From NCBI GenBank assembly GCA_021802055.1, contig JAKAAY010000006.1:35340-76354 (forward strand): a stretch of 41,015 nt of DNA, given 5' to 3'. The stretch comes from Thermoplasmata archaeon. GTDB taxonomy: Archaea > Thermoplasmatota > Thermoplasmata > Thermoplasmatales > Thermoplasmataceae. Below the pieces are notes generated by a model. That model was not told the origin of the DNA. It ran no database searches and was given only the letters and a program-made list of their open reading frames with translations. Shown here one piece after another: positions 8,390 through 16,287 of the stretch (the first letter of the stretch is position 1; every line of letters begins with the position of its first letter). The position numbers and the translations under genes are program-made.

Positions 8390-9007
8390 TTAGCCAATGG
8401 CAAGCAGGAACCTGTTGGTCTTCCTCTCATACCCAATGGTGGATTCTTCTCCGTGCCCAGGCAGGATCCTGAGACCCTCATCCAGGGCAGAAAGTCTCCG
8501 GAGGGAAAGCTGGAGTTCTTCCCAGTTACCTCCAAAATCTGTCCTGCCGACAGACCCGCGGAATAAGGTATCACCTGTGAAAATTAATTGATCCGACAGC
8601 AGGCATATGCTCCCTGCAGTGTGTCCGGGGGTATGCATAACTTTCAGAGATGAGTGGCCGAAGCGCAGAACGCTCCCCTCTTCAAGGTCCCCCTGCAACG
8701 ACGGAAATGGCCTGTTGCTGTCGTAGTAGTGCCTGTACAGGAACCATAGCGGTTCGGTACTCCGGGCTTCCAGCCGGTGACAGCTGGACACAGTCGCGAA
8801 GACCTTAGAGAGGTCTTCCGCTGCATAAACATGATCGAAGTGTGCATGAGTGGCAACGACTCTCGTCAATGTCAGTCCCTCATCGTTCAGGAACGATATG
8901 ATCTCCTCTGCATCATCTCCTGGATCCACAACGACTGCGTCTTGCCCATCCCACAGGACGTAACAGTTGGTCTGAAGGGGGCCGACGACGATCCTTCTGA
9001 ATTTCAT
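8390..9007 (-). CDS. Metallo-beta-lactamase-fold hydrolase, glyoxalase II-like
   Basis: Probable thioester hydrolase or related metal-dependent hydrolase in the cytoplasm. The 205 residues carry the zinc motif THAHFDH (His54, His56, Asp58, His59), TPGHTAGS with the third metal His, GDTLFRGSVGR with the bridging Asp, and LPGHGEES with the last His. The length matches the short YcbL-like hydroxyacylglutathione hydrolase relatives, which lack the glutathione-binding C-terminal domain; the true thiol substrate is unknown. The ATG overlaps the AlaX stop by four bases, so the two genes are translationally coupled. Confidence 0.88.
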   Translation of the reverse strand: MKFRRIVVGPLQTNCYVLWDGQDAVVVDPGDDAEEIISFLNDEGLTLTRVVATHAHFDHVYAAEDLSKVFATVSSCHRLEARSTEPLWFLYRHYYDSNRPFPSLQGDLEEGSVLRFGHSSLKVMHTPGHTAGSICLLSDQLIFTGDTLFRGSVGRTDFGGNWEELQLSLRRLSALDEGLRILPGHGEESTIGYERKTNRFLLAIG

Positions 9008-9738
9008 GAGTCTTCCAGGTGAAATATGAGCCTTTTGTTGTTTCTGCCCTTGCTCTCTATCCTGTCCATGATTATTTTGCCCACCTCGCCGGTTCTGGAT
9101 ACGTGTGTCCCGCCATCTGACTGGAAGTCCACACCCTCAATGTCCACAACCCGGATCCTGTCAAGCGTTCTCAACAACTCTCTACCAGGGGCTGTTCTGG
9201 CAAGCCTTGGATAATTTTCCGCATCCTTCGGTGTGAGATATCTTGCGGTAACCGCCACGTTGGAACGCGCCACTGCATTTGCCTCATCCACGAACTCCTG
9301 GGCCATTTCACGGGTTAACGACTCCAGGTTGAAATCCACTCTTGCCCTGTCCTGATATAACTGGCTGCCTGTGATGCTCCCCTCCAGGGAGCCTTTTCTG
9401 TTCACGATCGCGTCAATGATATGAACCGCAGTGTGATAGCGCATGTGGGCGTACCTTCGTTCCCAGTCTATCAGCCCTGTCACCGGGTCCCCCTGTTTGA
9501 GATTGCCCTGATCCGCAACCCTATGAACTATGTGGTCTCCACTCTTGCTCACCTCAGTTACGCGGTAATCACGGCCTTTGCTGAGCAGGATGCCAGTATC
9601 CGAGGGTTGTCCGCCGCCAACAGGATAAAAAGCTGTCGACTCAAGCACAACGCCTTCCGGTCTCACCTCGGTTATGATGCTATTGAATTCCTTTAAGTAA
9701 CTGTCTTCAAAATAGAGCTTGATGGTCATGTCTCGCAC
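9004..9738 (-). CDS. alaX: Alanyl-tRNA editing protein AlaX
   Basis: Free-standing editing domain that hydrolyses mischarged Ser-tRNA(Ala) (or Gly-tRNA(Ala)). About 244 residues, AlaX-M-like: an N-terminal beta-barrel subdomain containing FYPVGGGQPSDTG, then the zinc-site motif RYHTAVHII (HxxxH) and the second half QSDGGTHVSRTGEVG. In alanyl-tRNA synthetase the second motif is CGGTH; here Asp occupies the Cys place, as I recall for other AlaX-M proteins. Start is either the GTG at 9738 or the ATG at 9729; a TATA-like CTACAAATAAGT (9761-9772, minus strand) suits both. Heads a two-gene unit with the hydrolase. Confidence 0.9.
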   Translation of the reverse strand: MRDMTIKLYFEDSYLKEFNSIITEVRPEGVVLESTAFYPVGGGQPSDTGILLSKGRDYRVTEVSKSGDHIVHRVADQGNLKQGDPVTGLIDWERRYAHMRYHTAVHIIDAIVNRKGSLEGSITGSQLYQDRARVDFNLESLTREMAQEFVDEANAVARSNVAVTARYLTPKDAENYPRLARTAPGRELLRTLDRIRVVDIEGVDFQSDGGTHVSRTGEVGKIIMDRIESKGRNNKRLIFHLEDS

Positions 9739-9808
9739 TATAACAGGCAGGAATACTTTGACTTATTTGTAGTCTGCGAAACGTGGTAATCAAATGTGAG
9801 TAATAAAG

Positions 9809-9817
9809 TTTTTATAC
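9809..9817 (+). promoter_or_regulatory. TATA box of the protein disulfide oxidoreductase gene
   Basis: TTTTTATAC preceded by purine-rich TAATAAAG (a plausible BRE) is centred 32 bases before the ATG at 9845. Predicted transcription start near 9838, so the leader is about 5 to 12 bases. Confidence 0.6.
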
Positions 9818-9844
9818 CATACACAAATTTGTCGTCAGATATTC

Positions 9845-10504
9845 ATGGGAATGATAAGAGAGGAAGATGTGAAGTATCTGGAGCAGGAATTCAGCAAGCA
9901 CCTCAAGGATAATGTGGATCTGGTTGTTTTTACGTCCTCGTCCGGTGAGTGCAAGTACTGTAAGGAAACCGTCGAACTTGCAACTGAGGTTGCAGCAATC
10001 AACAACAAGATTGAGCTTAAGGTCTATGACTTCGACAAGGACAAGGATGCAGTGGAGAAATACCAGGTAAGCAAGTACCCTGCAACCATCGTCTCCCTGA
10101 GCGGGGATCAGAATGGAAGAATCAAGTACTATGGGATTCCATCGGGATATGAATTCGGATCGCTCATCGAGGATCTGAAGGTCGTATCCAACGGTGACTC
10201 AGGCATCTCTTCAAAGGCCATGGAGATCATCAGCAAGGTGGATAAACCCGTCAAGATCAAGGTATATGTGACACCTACGTGCCCTTACTGCCCCAGGGCA
10301 GTGGGAACCGCGCACAAATTTGCGATGGTTAACAGCAATATCCAGGGAGAAATGATTGAGTCCAGTGAATTCTACAGCGAGGCAGAAGCAGCTGGCGTAT
10401 CGGCTGTTCCACACATAGTGATAAACGACTCAGTGCAGTTCCAGGGAGCACTGCCTGACGAAGCATTCGCTGAATATGTAATGGAAGCCTACAAGCAGAT
10501 CTGA
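9845..10504 (+). CDS. Protein disulfide oxidoreductase (two thioredoxin folds)
   Basis: Cytoplasmic thiol-disulfide enzyme typical of thermophilic archaea, 219 residues. It holds two glutaredoxin/thioredoxin units: the first with C36-KY-C39 and the cis-Pro region YPATI (79), the second with C146-PY-C149 and its cis-Pro in VPHIV. Both CxxC motifs are intact, as in Pyrococcus PDO, which can act as reductase, oxidase and isomerase. Monocistronic, with its own promoter and a T-rich stretch (about 10530-10555) behind it. M3 (9851) is an alternative start. Confidence 0.93.
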   Translation: MGMIREEDVKYLEQEFSKHLKDNVDLVVFTSSSGECKYCKETVELATEVAAINNKIELKVYDFDKDKDAVEKYQVSKYPATIVSLSGDQNGRIKYYGIPSGYEFGSLIEDLKVVSNGDSGISSKAMEIISKVDKPVKIKVYVTPTCPYCPRAVGTAHKFAMVNSNIQGEMIESSEFYSEAEAAGVSAVPHIVINDSVQFQGALPDEAFAEYVMEAYKQI

Positions 10505-10604
10505 ATTCATATCTTCTCGCTTTAGGCTTCATTCCCACTTTTCTTATTTTTTCATCTACGGGTCAGATACAAGTCTGCGGGTTCAGATGCAGTTTAAATC
10601 TATT

Positions 10605-10617
10605 CTCAAATTTTGAG
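10605..10617. promoter_or_regulatory. Palindrome upstream of the SCP2 promoter, possible operator
   Basis: CTCAAATTTTGAG has two perfectly complementary 6-base arms around one T. It lies just upstream of the TATA box of a fatty-acid oxidation operon, where archaeal regulators often bind. I did not find the same word before the other beta-oxidation genes, so the role is speculative. Confidence 0.25.
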
Positions 10618-10643
10618 CAAGGTCTGTAGATTTTGCGGCGATA

Positions 10644-10654
10644 GCTTATTTATT
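10644..10654 (+). promoter_or_regulatory. TATA box of the SCP2-hydroxyacyl-CoA dehydrogenase operon
   Basis: GCTTATTTATT is centred about 24 bases before the ATG at 10674, giving a leaderless mRNA. About 27 bases upstream of it lies the palindrome CTCAAATTTTGAG (10605-10617), a candidate regulator site. Confidence 0.6.
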
Positions 10655-10673
10655 CCTTCGTATTTAACAGCAT

Positions 10674-11009
10674 ATGCCCGCAAAAGAAATTCTGGAAAAA
10701 ACCATAAAGTCGGCGATGTCCTCGTCAAGCACGATGAGCGAGTTAAAGGGAATGGAAAAAACTTTCCAGTTCAAGACTTCAGAAGGGGAGAATTTTTACG
10801 TCAAGATAGCCGGAGGTAATGTTGAGGTGCAGAACGGCCTGGCCGAAAAGGCAACCACCACGATATCTGGCTCGGACCAGACACTCAGCGATCTGCTCAC
10901 GGGAAAGCTTGACCCGGTAAAGGCGTTCATGTCTGGCCAGATAAAGGTATCTGGAGACGTGTTTGCCGCTCAGAGGATAACCAGCATAATGAAGAAAGCA
11001 GGGGCATGA
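10674..11009 (+). CDS. SCP2 sterol-carrier-domain protein
   Basis: Small (111 residues) stand-alone SCP2-fold protein expected to bind fatty acyl chains or acyl-CoA. The fold signature includes TFQFKTSEGENFYVKIAGGNVEV, the TTTISGSDQTLSDLLTGKLDP segment and the C-terminal FMSGQIKVSGDV helix-strand pattern. It lies 5 bases before the hydroxyacyl-CoA dehydrogenase/enoyl-CoA hydratase gene, so it is likely co-transcribed and may hand acyl-CoA to that enzyme. In eukaryotic peroxisomal MFE-2 an SCP2 domain is fused to analogous activities. Start is fixed by the TATA box 24 bases upstream. Confidence 0.85.
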   Translation: MPAKEILEKTIKSAMSSSSTMSELKGMEKTFQFKTSEGENFYVKIAGGNVEVQNGLAEKATTTISGSDQTLSDLLTGKLDPVKAFMSGQIKVSGDVFAAQRITSIMKKAGA

Positions 11010-11014
11010 TCTGA

Positions 11015-13015
11015 GTGGAAATCAGGAAAGTAACGGTTGTTGGCGCAGGCCTCATGGGACATGGAATTGCAGAAGTCTTCGCGTTGAACGGGTATGCGGT
11101 TACGCTGGAAGATGCGTTTGCCGAGGCCCTTAACAAGGCAAGAAAATCCATAGAGACAAGCGTGGACAGAATGATAAAATCCGGGAAGATCAAGCCGGAT
11201 GAGAGAGAAGAGATACTGGGCAGGCTTACATATTCCTCGGAGCTTGAGAAGGCTTCAGCAGATGCAGACCTTATCATAGAGGCTGTACCTGAAGTCATGG
11301 AACTGAAGAAGGAAGTTCTTTCAAAAATTTCCTCCTCATGCGGCCCGGACGCGATAATCGGAACGAACACCTCCAACTTCAGGATATCAGAGCTTGCAGG
11401 TTCTATAAAGGGCCAGGATAGATTCATAGGAATTCACTTCTTCAATCCTCCCGTGGTCCTGAAACTGGTGGAGGTGATAAAGGGGGAAGCGACCTCTGAC
11501 AAGGTCTTCGAGCAGATATTCGGGCTAATCAAGGAGATTGGGAAAGTACCCATCAGGGTGTTTAAGGACAGCCCTGGCTTTGTTGTGAACAGGATCAACG
11601 CGCCTGAAAGCCTGTTCTTCTGCCTTGTCATAGACAAGCAGATAGCCAAGCCCGAGGAAGTGGATCACTTTGCCAGGGCCAACGGGCTCCCCATGGGGCC
11701 ATATGAACTCATGGATTATGTCGGTATAGACACGGTGGTTCACTCCCTTGACTACTACAAGAACTCACTGTCACCTGATTACGGCAGGTGCCATGCATTC
11801 CATGACCTTTACAACAGGAGCGAGCTCGGACTGAAGACAGGCAGAGGCTTCTATGTGTGGAAGGACGGAAAAGCGCAGATTCCAGCAGCAGAACCAACCA
11901 CCAAACTGGATCTAATGGATGTACTGGCAGTAGAAATCAACGAAGCAGCGAAGATCGTTGAAGAGGGAATCGCACTTCCGGACGACATAGAGACCGGCGT
12001 CAAGCTGGGAATGAACCGTCCGTTCGGACCCATCTCAGTTGCATCCGGGCTCACCAATTCAGAAGTGCGATCAAAGATAAACAGCATATTTGAGAGAATG
12101 GGTCTCGAGGTCTTCAAGCCTGCATCGTCCATAGAGTCAGGAAAACTGAGAGAAATTTTCTCCATCAAAGGGTTCAAAGGTGAAGAGCAGGAATCAACCG
12201 TGGCAGAGAAGCAGGAAGCCCAGCCGGCACAGCCGGCAGGCGTATACGAAACCATTAAACTGACAAAGGAAGGAAAGGTTACTGTGCTTGAACTCAACAA
12301 CCCCAAACTTAACCTCATCAACGCCAGAGTTGTGGCAGACCTTGAAAGAGCAATAGATGAGGTCTCAAACGACCGGGAGACGGTAGTGGTTGTTATTAGA
12401 GGATCCAACGGCATATTCTCTGCCGGGGCAGAACTATCCCAGTTCTTCAGTTCACCTGCGGATTTTATGAACTTCTCAAGGCGTGGCCAGTCAGTCTTCA
12501 AGAAGATCCAGGAGAGCTCAAAGATATTCATTTCCCAGATGGAAGGATATGCACTGGGCGGTGGTTTTGAGCTCTCGCTTTCCTGCGATATACGATTCGC
12601 CACAGAAGACGTAAAAATCGGTTTTCCGGAACTTCAGAGGGGAATTCTCCCGGGTTGGACGGGCACGCAGCGACTTGCAAAGCTCATAGGCATGTCCAGG
12701 GCAAGTTACCTCATTCTCACATCGGAGAGGATCGAAGGGAAACAGGCTCTTGACCTTGGCATAGTCTCGAGGGTATATTCCAGGGACTCAATCGGGAATG
12801 AGACCATGGAGTTTGCAAAGAAACTCTCTGAGGATGTTGCCCCAGTGGCAGCATATCTTGCAAAAATCTCCCTGAACAGGGGGTCTGAAACGTCCATGGA
12901 CAACGGATTGTGGACCGAGGCGATCTCCATGGGGCTGCTGTACGGGACAGAGGACATAAAGGAAGGGGTCAGCGCATTCCTTCAGAAGAGGAAGCCAGAA
13001 TTTAAAGGGAAATAA
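11015..13015 (+). CDS. 3-hydroxyacyl-CoA dehydrogenase / enoyl-CoA hydratase fusion
   Basis: Bifunctional enzyme that hydrates enoyl-CoA and oxidises the (S)-3-hydroxyacyl-CoA with NAD+. N-terminal part (about 1-375): NAD-binding GAGLMGHGIAEVF (11-23), HFFNPP with catalytic His141, SPGFVVNRI, and two C-terminal dehydrogenase domains (GPYELMDYVG, GLKTGRGFY). A Gln/Pro/Ala linker (about 392-405) leads to the crotonase domain (about 407-666) with GGGFEL (Glu519) and FPEL (Glu539), the two catalytic glutamates at the usual 20-residue spacing. The dehydrogenase-first order is the archaeal one (as in Metallosphaera), the reverse of bacterial FadB. GTG start, 5 bases after the SCP2 gene. Confidence 0.94.
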   Translation: MEIRKVTVVGAGLMGHGIAEVFALNGYAVTLEDAFAEALNKARKSIETSVDRMIKSGKIKPDEREEILGRLTYSSELEKASADADLIIEAVPEVMELKKEVLSKISSSCGPDAIIGTNTSNFRISELAGSIKGQDRFIGIHFFNPPVVLKLVEVIKGEATSDKVFEQIFGLIKEIGKVPIRVFKDSPGFVVNRINAPESLFFCLVIDKQIAKPEEVDHFARANGLPMGPYELMDYVGIDTVVHSLDYYKNSLSPDYGRCHAFHDLYNRSELGLKTGRGFYVWKDGKAQIPAAEPTTKLDLMDVLAVEINEAAKIVEEGIALPDDIETGVKLGMNRPFGPISVASGLTNSEVRSKINSIFERMGLEVFKPASSIESGKLREIFSIKGFKGEEQESTVAEKQEAQPAQPAGVYETIKLTKEGKVTVLELNNPKLNLINARVVADLERAIDEVSNDRETVVVVIRGSNGIFSAGAELSQFFSSPADFMNFSRRGQSVFKKIQESSKIFISQMEGYALGGGFELSLSCDIRFATEDVKIGFPELQRGILPGWTGTQRLAKLIGMSRASYLILTSERIEGKQALDLGIVSRVYSRDSIGNETMEFAKKLSEDVAPVAAYLAKISLNRGSETSMDNGLWTEAISMGLLYGTEDIKEGVSAFLQKRKPEFKGK

Positions 13016-13042
13016 TTGGCAGGCACCGAAATGGAACCTGCT

Positions 13043-14374
13043 CTAAATCGCATCAGCAGAGGATTCCTCCAGGGTTCTGCCGGTGGTCTCAGGCGCAAGA
13101 GCCAGGGACACAATGAGTCCTGCCAGGCACGCAAGCAGGGCAAAAACAAAGGCCAGGTACTGGCTTGAAAAATATGGGAACAGGAAAATCCCCAATATGG
13201 CACCTATCCTAGAGACCATAGTTGCAGTTCCCTGCATGGTGGATCTTATGCGAGTCGGGAAAATTTCCGTGGGATAAAATAACGTCACCGCCCCAATCCA
13301 CTGCTCCATCATAACGAAGAGGAAATAGAATACCACCACGTTTCCGCCCGAAAGCCTCAGAACCACGTATATCCCAAGCAATATGGTCATTGCAGCGAAT
13401 CCCGCAATTGTAAGCAGCCTTCTGCCGATCCGGTCCACGATGATTATTGCAATTATATACCCTATTATGGCCCCAACAGATATTATCGCCCCGAAAACCG
13501 ACAGTTCCAGGAGGATCTGCACCAGAGTCACATTGCTCTGGAATCCAAGCTGCTGGAACAGGACAGAAGGCAGATAGAACCCAACAGGGTAAGATGCGAG
13601 GTCAAAGAGGAACCAGGCAGTGAACACGAAAAATGCAGACAATGCCACATTTCTGGGCATGGAACTGAGAAGGCCCTCCGGTGTCTTTCGCGACGATGGG
13701 ACGGATTCTGAAGACCCAATTTTATCCATGGACATGATCGCCTCCTCTGAACGGCCCTTGCTCCTGAGCCACCTCGGGGTTTCAGGGATCTCAAATCTGA
13801 ACAGTATCACCGGGACTGCGATCAGTCCGCTGATAACGAACAGATATCTCCAGTAATCCAACCCGAAGGCCTGAATCAGTGCATATGAAATACCGGCCGA
13901 AACCAGGATTCCAACCCAGTAAAATCCTACCATCAGCATCAGGATCTTTCCGCGGTTCATCTTTGGAGCAAATTCAGAGAGTATTGTCGAACTTACTGGG
14001 TAGTCCCCTCCAATTCCGATACCCATAAGGAACCTGAAAATGAAAAGCTCCCACCAATTGCCCACAAGTCCGGAGAGAACCCCAAACACCGTGAAAAAAA
14101 CGAGGTCAAGAGCGAAAACCAGGTTCCTGCCGCGCTTGTCGGCCACGATACCAAGGGTAACGCCGCCAATTGCCATTCCTATGAACGCCGATATGTTCAC
14201 AAGGGCGTACTGCAACGTCGTTTCTGAGAAAAGTCCATGCAGAACGAGCTGGTTTGCCACGCTTATCTCATTGAGGTCGAATCCGTCAATGAATAAGCCC
14301 ATAGCTGCCAGCACTATCAGAAGAGCAAGCCTTCCTGTCAGCCGAGATTGATCTACCTTATCAAAGAATCCCAC
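13043..14374 (-). CDS. MFS transporter, sugar porter / phosphate symporter type
   Basis: 443-residue, 12-helix membrane transporter. Motifs: DKRGR in the loop between helices 2 and 3, GIGIGGDYPVSSTILSEF in helix 4 (the GGDYP pattern typical of phosphate:H+ and organic-acid/sugar porters), PETPRWL before the central loop, DRIGRR in the second half, and ETTGRTLEE at the C-terminus. The substrate cannot be fixed: sugars, aromatic acids and phosphate are all possible. The GTG at 14374 follows a GGTGAT Shine-Dalgarno match. It converges with the hydroxyacyl-CoA dehydrogenase gene, leaving 27 bases between stops. Confidence 0.85.
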   Translation of the reverse strand: MGFFDKVDQSRLTGRLALLIVLAAMGLFIDGFDLNEISVANQLVLHGLFSETTLQYALVNISAFIGMAIGGVTLGIVADKRGRNLVFALDLVFFTVFGVLSGLVGNWWELFIFRFLMGIGIGGDYPVSSTILSEFAPKMNRGKILMLMVGFYWVGILVSAGISYALIQAFGLDYWRYLFVISGLIAVPVILFRFEIPETPRWLRSKGRSEEAIMSMDKIGSSESVPSSRKTPEGLLSSMPRNVALSAFFVFTAWFLFDLASYPVGFYLPSVLFQQLGFQSNVTLVQILLELSVFGAIISVGAIIGYIIAIIIVDRIGRRLLTIAGFAAMTILLGIYVVLRLSGGNVVVFYFLFVMMEQWIGAVTLFYPTEIFPTRIRSTMQGTATMVSRIGAILGIFLFPYFSSQYLAFVFALLACLAGLIVSLALAPETTGRTLEESSADAI

Positions 14375-14415
14375 TAAATCACCAATTAGTTGTTCCTTCT
14401 CCTACTGGAGCAGGT

Positions 14416-14426
14416 ATAATAACAGG
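14416..14426 (-). promoter_or_regulatory. TATA-like element for the sugar-porter-type MFS gene
   Basis: GTTATTATACC on the minus strand, about 47 bases before the GTG at 14374; transcription would start near 14396 and leave a short leader that contains the GGTGAT Shine-Dalgarno. A second candidate, GATTAAATATAG, lies at 14455-14466. Confidence 0.4.
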
Positions 14427-14755
14427 CTCTGCTTTACAATTCCCCATGGGCACACTATATTTAATCGTTCCTGAACAGTGCTGTCTGACTCTCCTTTTCT
14501 GAAATAGGCCACTTCATAAGTCCTTGGAAACGGTTGATGAGATTGAATTTTGTCGTAACCTGCGGGCGCAACCAGACAAACGAGGCCGTATGCTGAGAAA
14601 CCCACAGGGAATAGCATTCCAATCGTATCTTGGCTGAATCCATATAAAATATAGTGGATAACTCAAAATTGTGATACTTGGTAACTGAAGACAGGGCATG
14701 ACAAAACACCATGGGTGACAAAAACAGACAGGTCTGAAAGCATGAACATAGGTCA
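14427..14755. other. Intergenic region, no gene seen
   Basis: Part of the 412-base divergent gap between the MFS gene and the nucleotidyltransferase. It holds promoter-like A/T words (14455-14466 and 14641-14654). The frames that are open here give peptides with no family resemblance and no ribosome binding site, and no tRNA-like structure is visible. Confidence 0.4.
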
Positions 14756-14767
14756 GATTTAATATTC
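14756..14767 (+). promoter_or_regulatory. TATA box of the nucleotidyltransferase gene
   Basis: GATTTAATATTC is centred 26 bases before the ATG at 14787. This makes that ATG the leaderless start and rules against the GTG (14769) and ATG (14772) further upstream, which lie before the predicted transcription start. Confidence 0.6.
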
Positions 14768-14786
14768 AGTGATGTTTCCCAGAACA

Positions 14787-15722
14787 ATGATAGGTGCAAT
14801 TCTTGCCGGAGGATACGGCAAGCGGATGAAGCCCCTGACAGACAAAGTTCCGAAGGCACTGATTGAAATCAAGAAAGGTCTCACGATACTGGACAGACAG
14901 CTTCTTGACTTCAGCAGATGCGGTATAAAGAAAGTTTTCATACTGTCAAGCTACATGGGAGAGGAAATCGAGAAGAAATATGGCAGCTCTTCTTATGGAC
15001 TTGAGTTACACTATCTCAAGGAGGAGAAACCCATGGGTAAGCTGTTCTCCCTCCGGAACGTTGTAGAAAGGGCCAATGGGGAAGACATAGTACTGAGGAA
15101 CGGGGATACCATTTCAGACATCGATATGGGTGAGTTTATTGAATTTTCACAGATATCAAAGTATGATATCGTAATTTACAGCACAAAGATGAGGAGCCCG
15201 TACGGGATCGTAAATATTAGCGGGGATACAGTCACAGATTTTGTTGAGAAGCCCATCCTTGATATCTACATGAATGCGGGGATATACTACATCAAGGCTA
15301 CTGCATTTGAATTTGTCAATATGGAGCATCGGGGTAACGAGATCGAGAGCACGATATTTCCAATGCTTGCAGCGGAGGGTCGTGTTGGGGCATACAAGGA
15401 TGATGCCTACTGGATTGGAATAGACAGCGAGAAGGATCTTGAAGATGCCAGAAAGCATTACCAGGGCAGGGAAGATCAGGAATACGGGAGCGTAGTACAG
15501 GTCTATCGTGGAAGCAGCATTGAAATCGCCAGCTATTTGATCTTTAAGGGCAAATCAATCGTGTTTCCGGGCGGTGAACTAGTAATGAGGCTGGTTTCAG
15601 GTGAGGCAACGATTTCAGGCAGGGGAGGGTCAATTCTTCCAGGAGAGGTTGTGATTATCCCAAAAGGGGGCACGTTAAGGGCACTCACCCGCACTACAGT
15701 GGAAGTCACAAGGGCCTTATGA
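14787..15722 (+). CDS. Sugar-1-phosphate nucleotidyltransferase with C-terminal cupin domain
   Basis: Makes an NDP-sugar from NTP and a sugar 1-phosphate; mannose-1-phosphate guanylyltransferase is the closest guess. From the ATG at 14787 (311 residues): nucleotide-binding LAGGYGKRMKPLTDKVPKAL, the metal-binding RNGDTISDIDM, FVEKP, MNAGIYYI and DDAYWIGIDSEKDL, all in family order. Residues about 228-311 do not form the usual left-handed beta-helix; the pattern (LIFKGKSIVFPGGE, SGEATISGRGGSILPGEVVIIPKG) is that of a cupin, as in type II phosphomannose isomerases. Monocistronic. Likely role in surface glycans or glycolipids (inference). Confidence 0.8.
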   Translation: MIGAILAGGYGKRMKPLTDKVPKALIEIKKGLTILDRQLLDFSRCGIKKVFILSSYMGEEIEKKYGSSSYGLELHYLKEEKPMGKLFSLRNVVERANGEDIVLRNGDTISDIDMGEFIEFSQISKYDIVIYSTKMRSPYGIVNISGDTVTDFVEKPILDIYMNAGIYYIKATAFEFVNMEHRGNEIESTIFPMLAAEGRVGAYKDDAYWIGIDSEKDLEDARKHYQGREDQEYGSVVQVYRGSSIEIASYLIFKGKSIVFPGGELVMRLVSGEATISGRGGSILPGEVVIIPKGGTLRALTRTTVEVTRAL

Positions 15723-16120
15723 AGTTTGGATCAACATTTCACCGACGATGCCTGCGTAATTCCTGAGCCTGGTACGGTCTTGCACACTCTCAATCCTGGA
15801 GGGTTAGGGGTTCTCATCTTTGCTCTGAGTTAGCCTTTATCCCTCACAGTCCGGACGGTTTTGCGATAACCCAATGCCGGGCCCTGACGTCTTTCCAGTC
15901 ATGAACGTTGCAACTCTGTTGGTGTTAGTGCTCCAAGGCCATATATCACCGTCTGCATGATACCTGGATGGGTCTTAAACACATTACTCTTCTAGGACTG
16001 CGGAGCAGAGACCTTCCCGACCTCATGTCGAAGTCCTTTTTGGTCATTCACTGCACAGATTTTCATGCACGACTCTCTCATAGCTTTCGCAGGAGAAGCT
16101 CCGTGCCTGAACATTAATGC
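15717..16120 (-). pseudogene. Decayed coding sequence, possibly a transposase remnant
   Basis: The 565 bases from 15723 to 16287 hold no intact gene, but the minus strand shows broken protein-like frames. One runs from 16120 to the stop at 15899-15901 with an internal TAG (15992-15994) and contains RHGASPAKAMRES and then NVFKTHPGIMQ...LGALTPTELQ, similar to the N-x4-H-x-G-L...TPAE end of DDE transposases. A second frame covers 15974 to 15717 with two internal stops and ends in LRNYAGIVGEMLIQTS, antisense to the last bases of the nucleotidyltransferase gene. The family call rests on memory of motif shapes only; decay is clear, identity is not. Confidence 0.3.
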
Positions 16121-16250
16121 CTAAGATGCATAGAAGTTCAGCGACACACCACATCACGAAATATCACTTTCCCATATACACTCTCCTGATGTTACTGTCT
16201 TTCCAGCAAGAGGACATGGGTTAAAGCTCGACGATATTTTCCTTAGGAAA

Positions 16251-16260
16251 ACTTAATAAA
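16251..16260 (+). promoter_or_regulatory. TATA box of the small winged-helix-like gene
   Basis: ACTTAATAAA is centred about 32 bases before the ATG at 16288, predicting a leader of about 6 bases. Confidence 0.5.
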
Positions 16261-16287
16261 CATGTCCATATCAACACCAGACCTTCA

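Noticed and set aside
11851-12603. 250-aa open frame on the minus strand
   Set aside because: Antisense to the crotonase domain of the bifunctional dehydrogenase/hydratase; Ser-rich shadow without promoter or ribosome binding site.
14461-14859. 132-aa minus-strand frame in the gap before the nucleotidyltransferase
   Set aside because: Overlaps the real start of the nucleotidyltransferase and its promoter; composition (many Cys, Ser, Phe) and lack of motifs argue against a gene.
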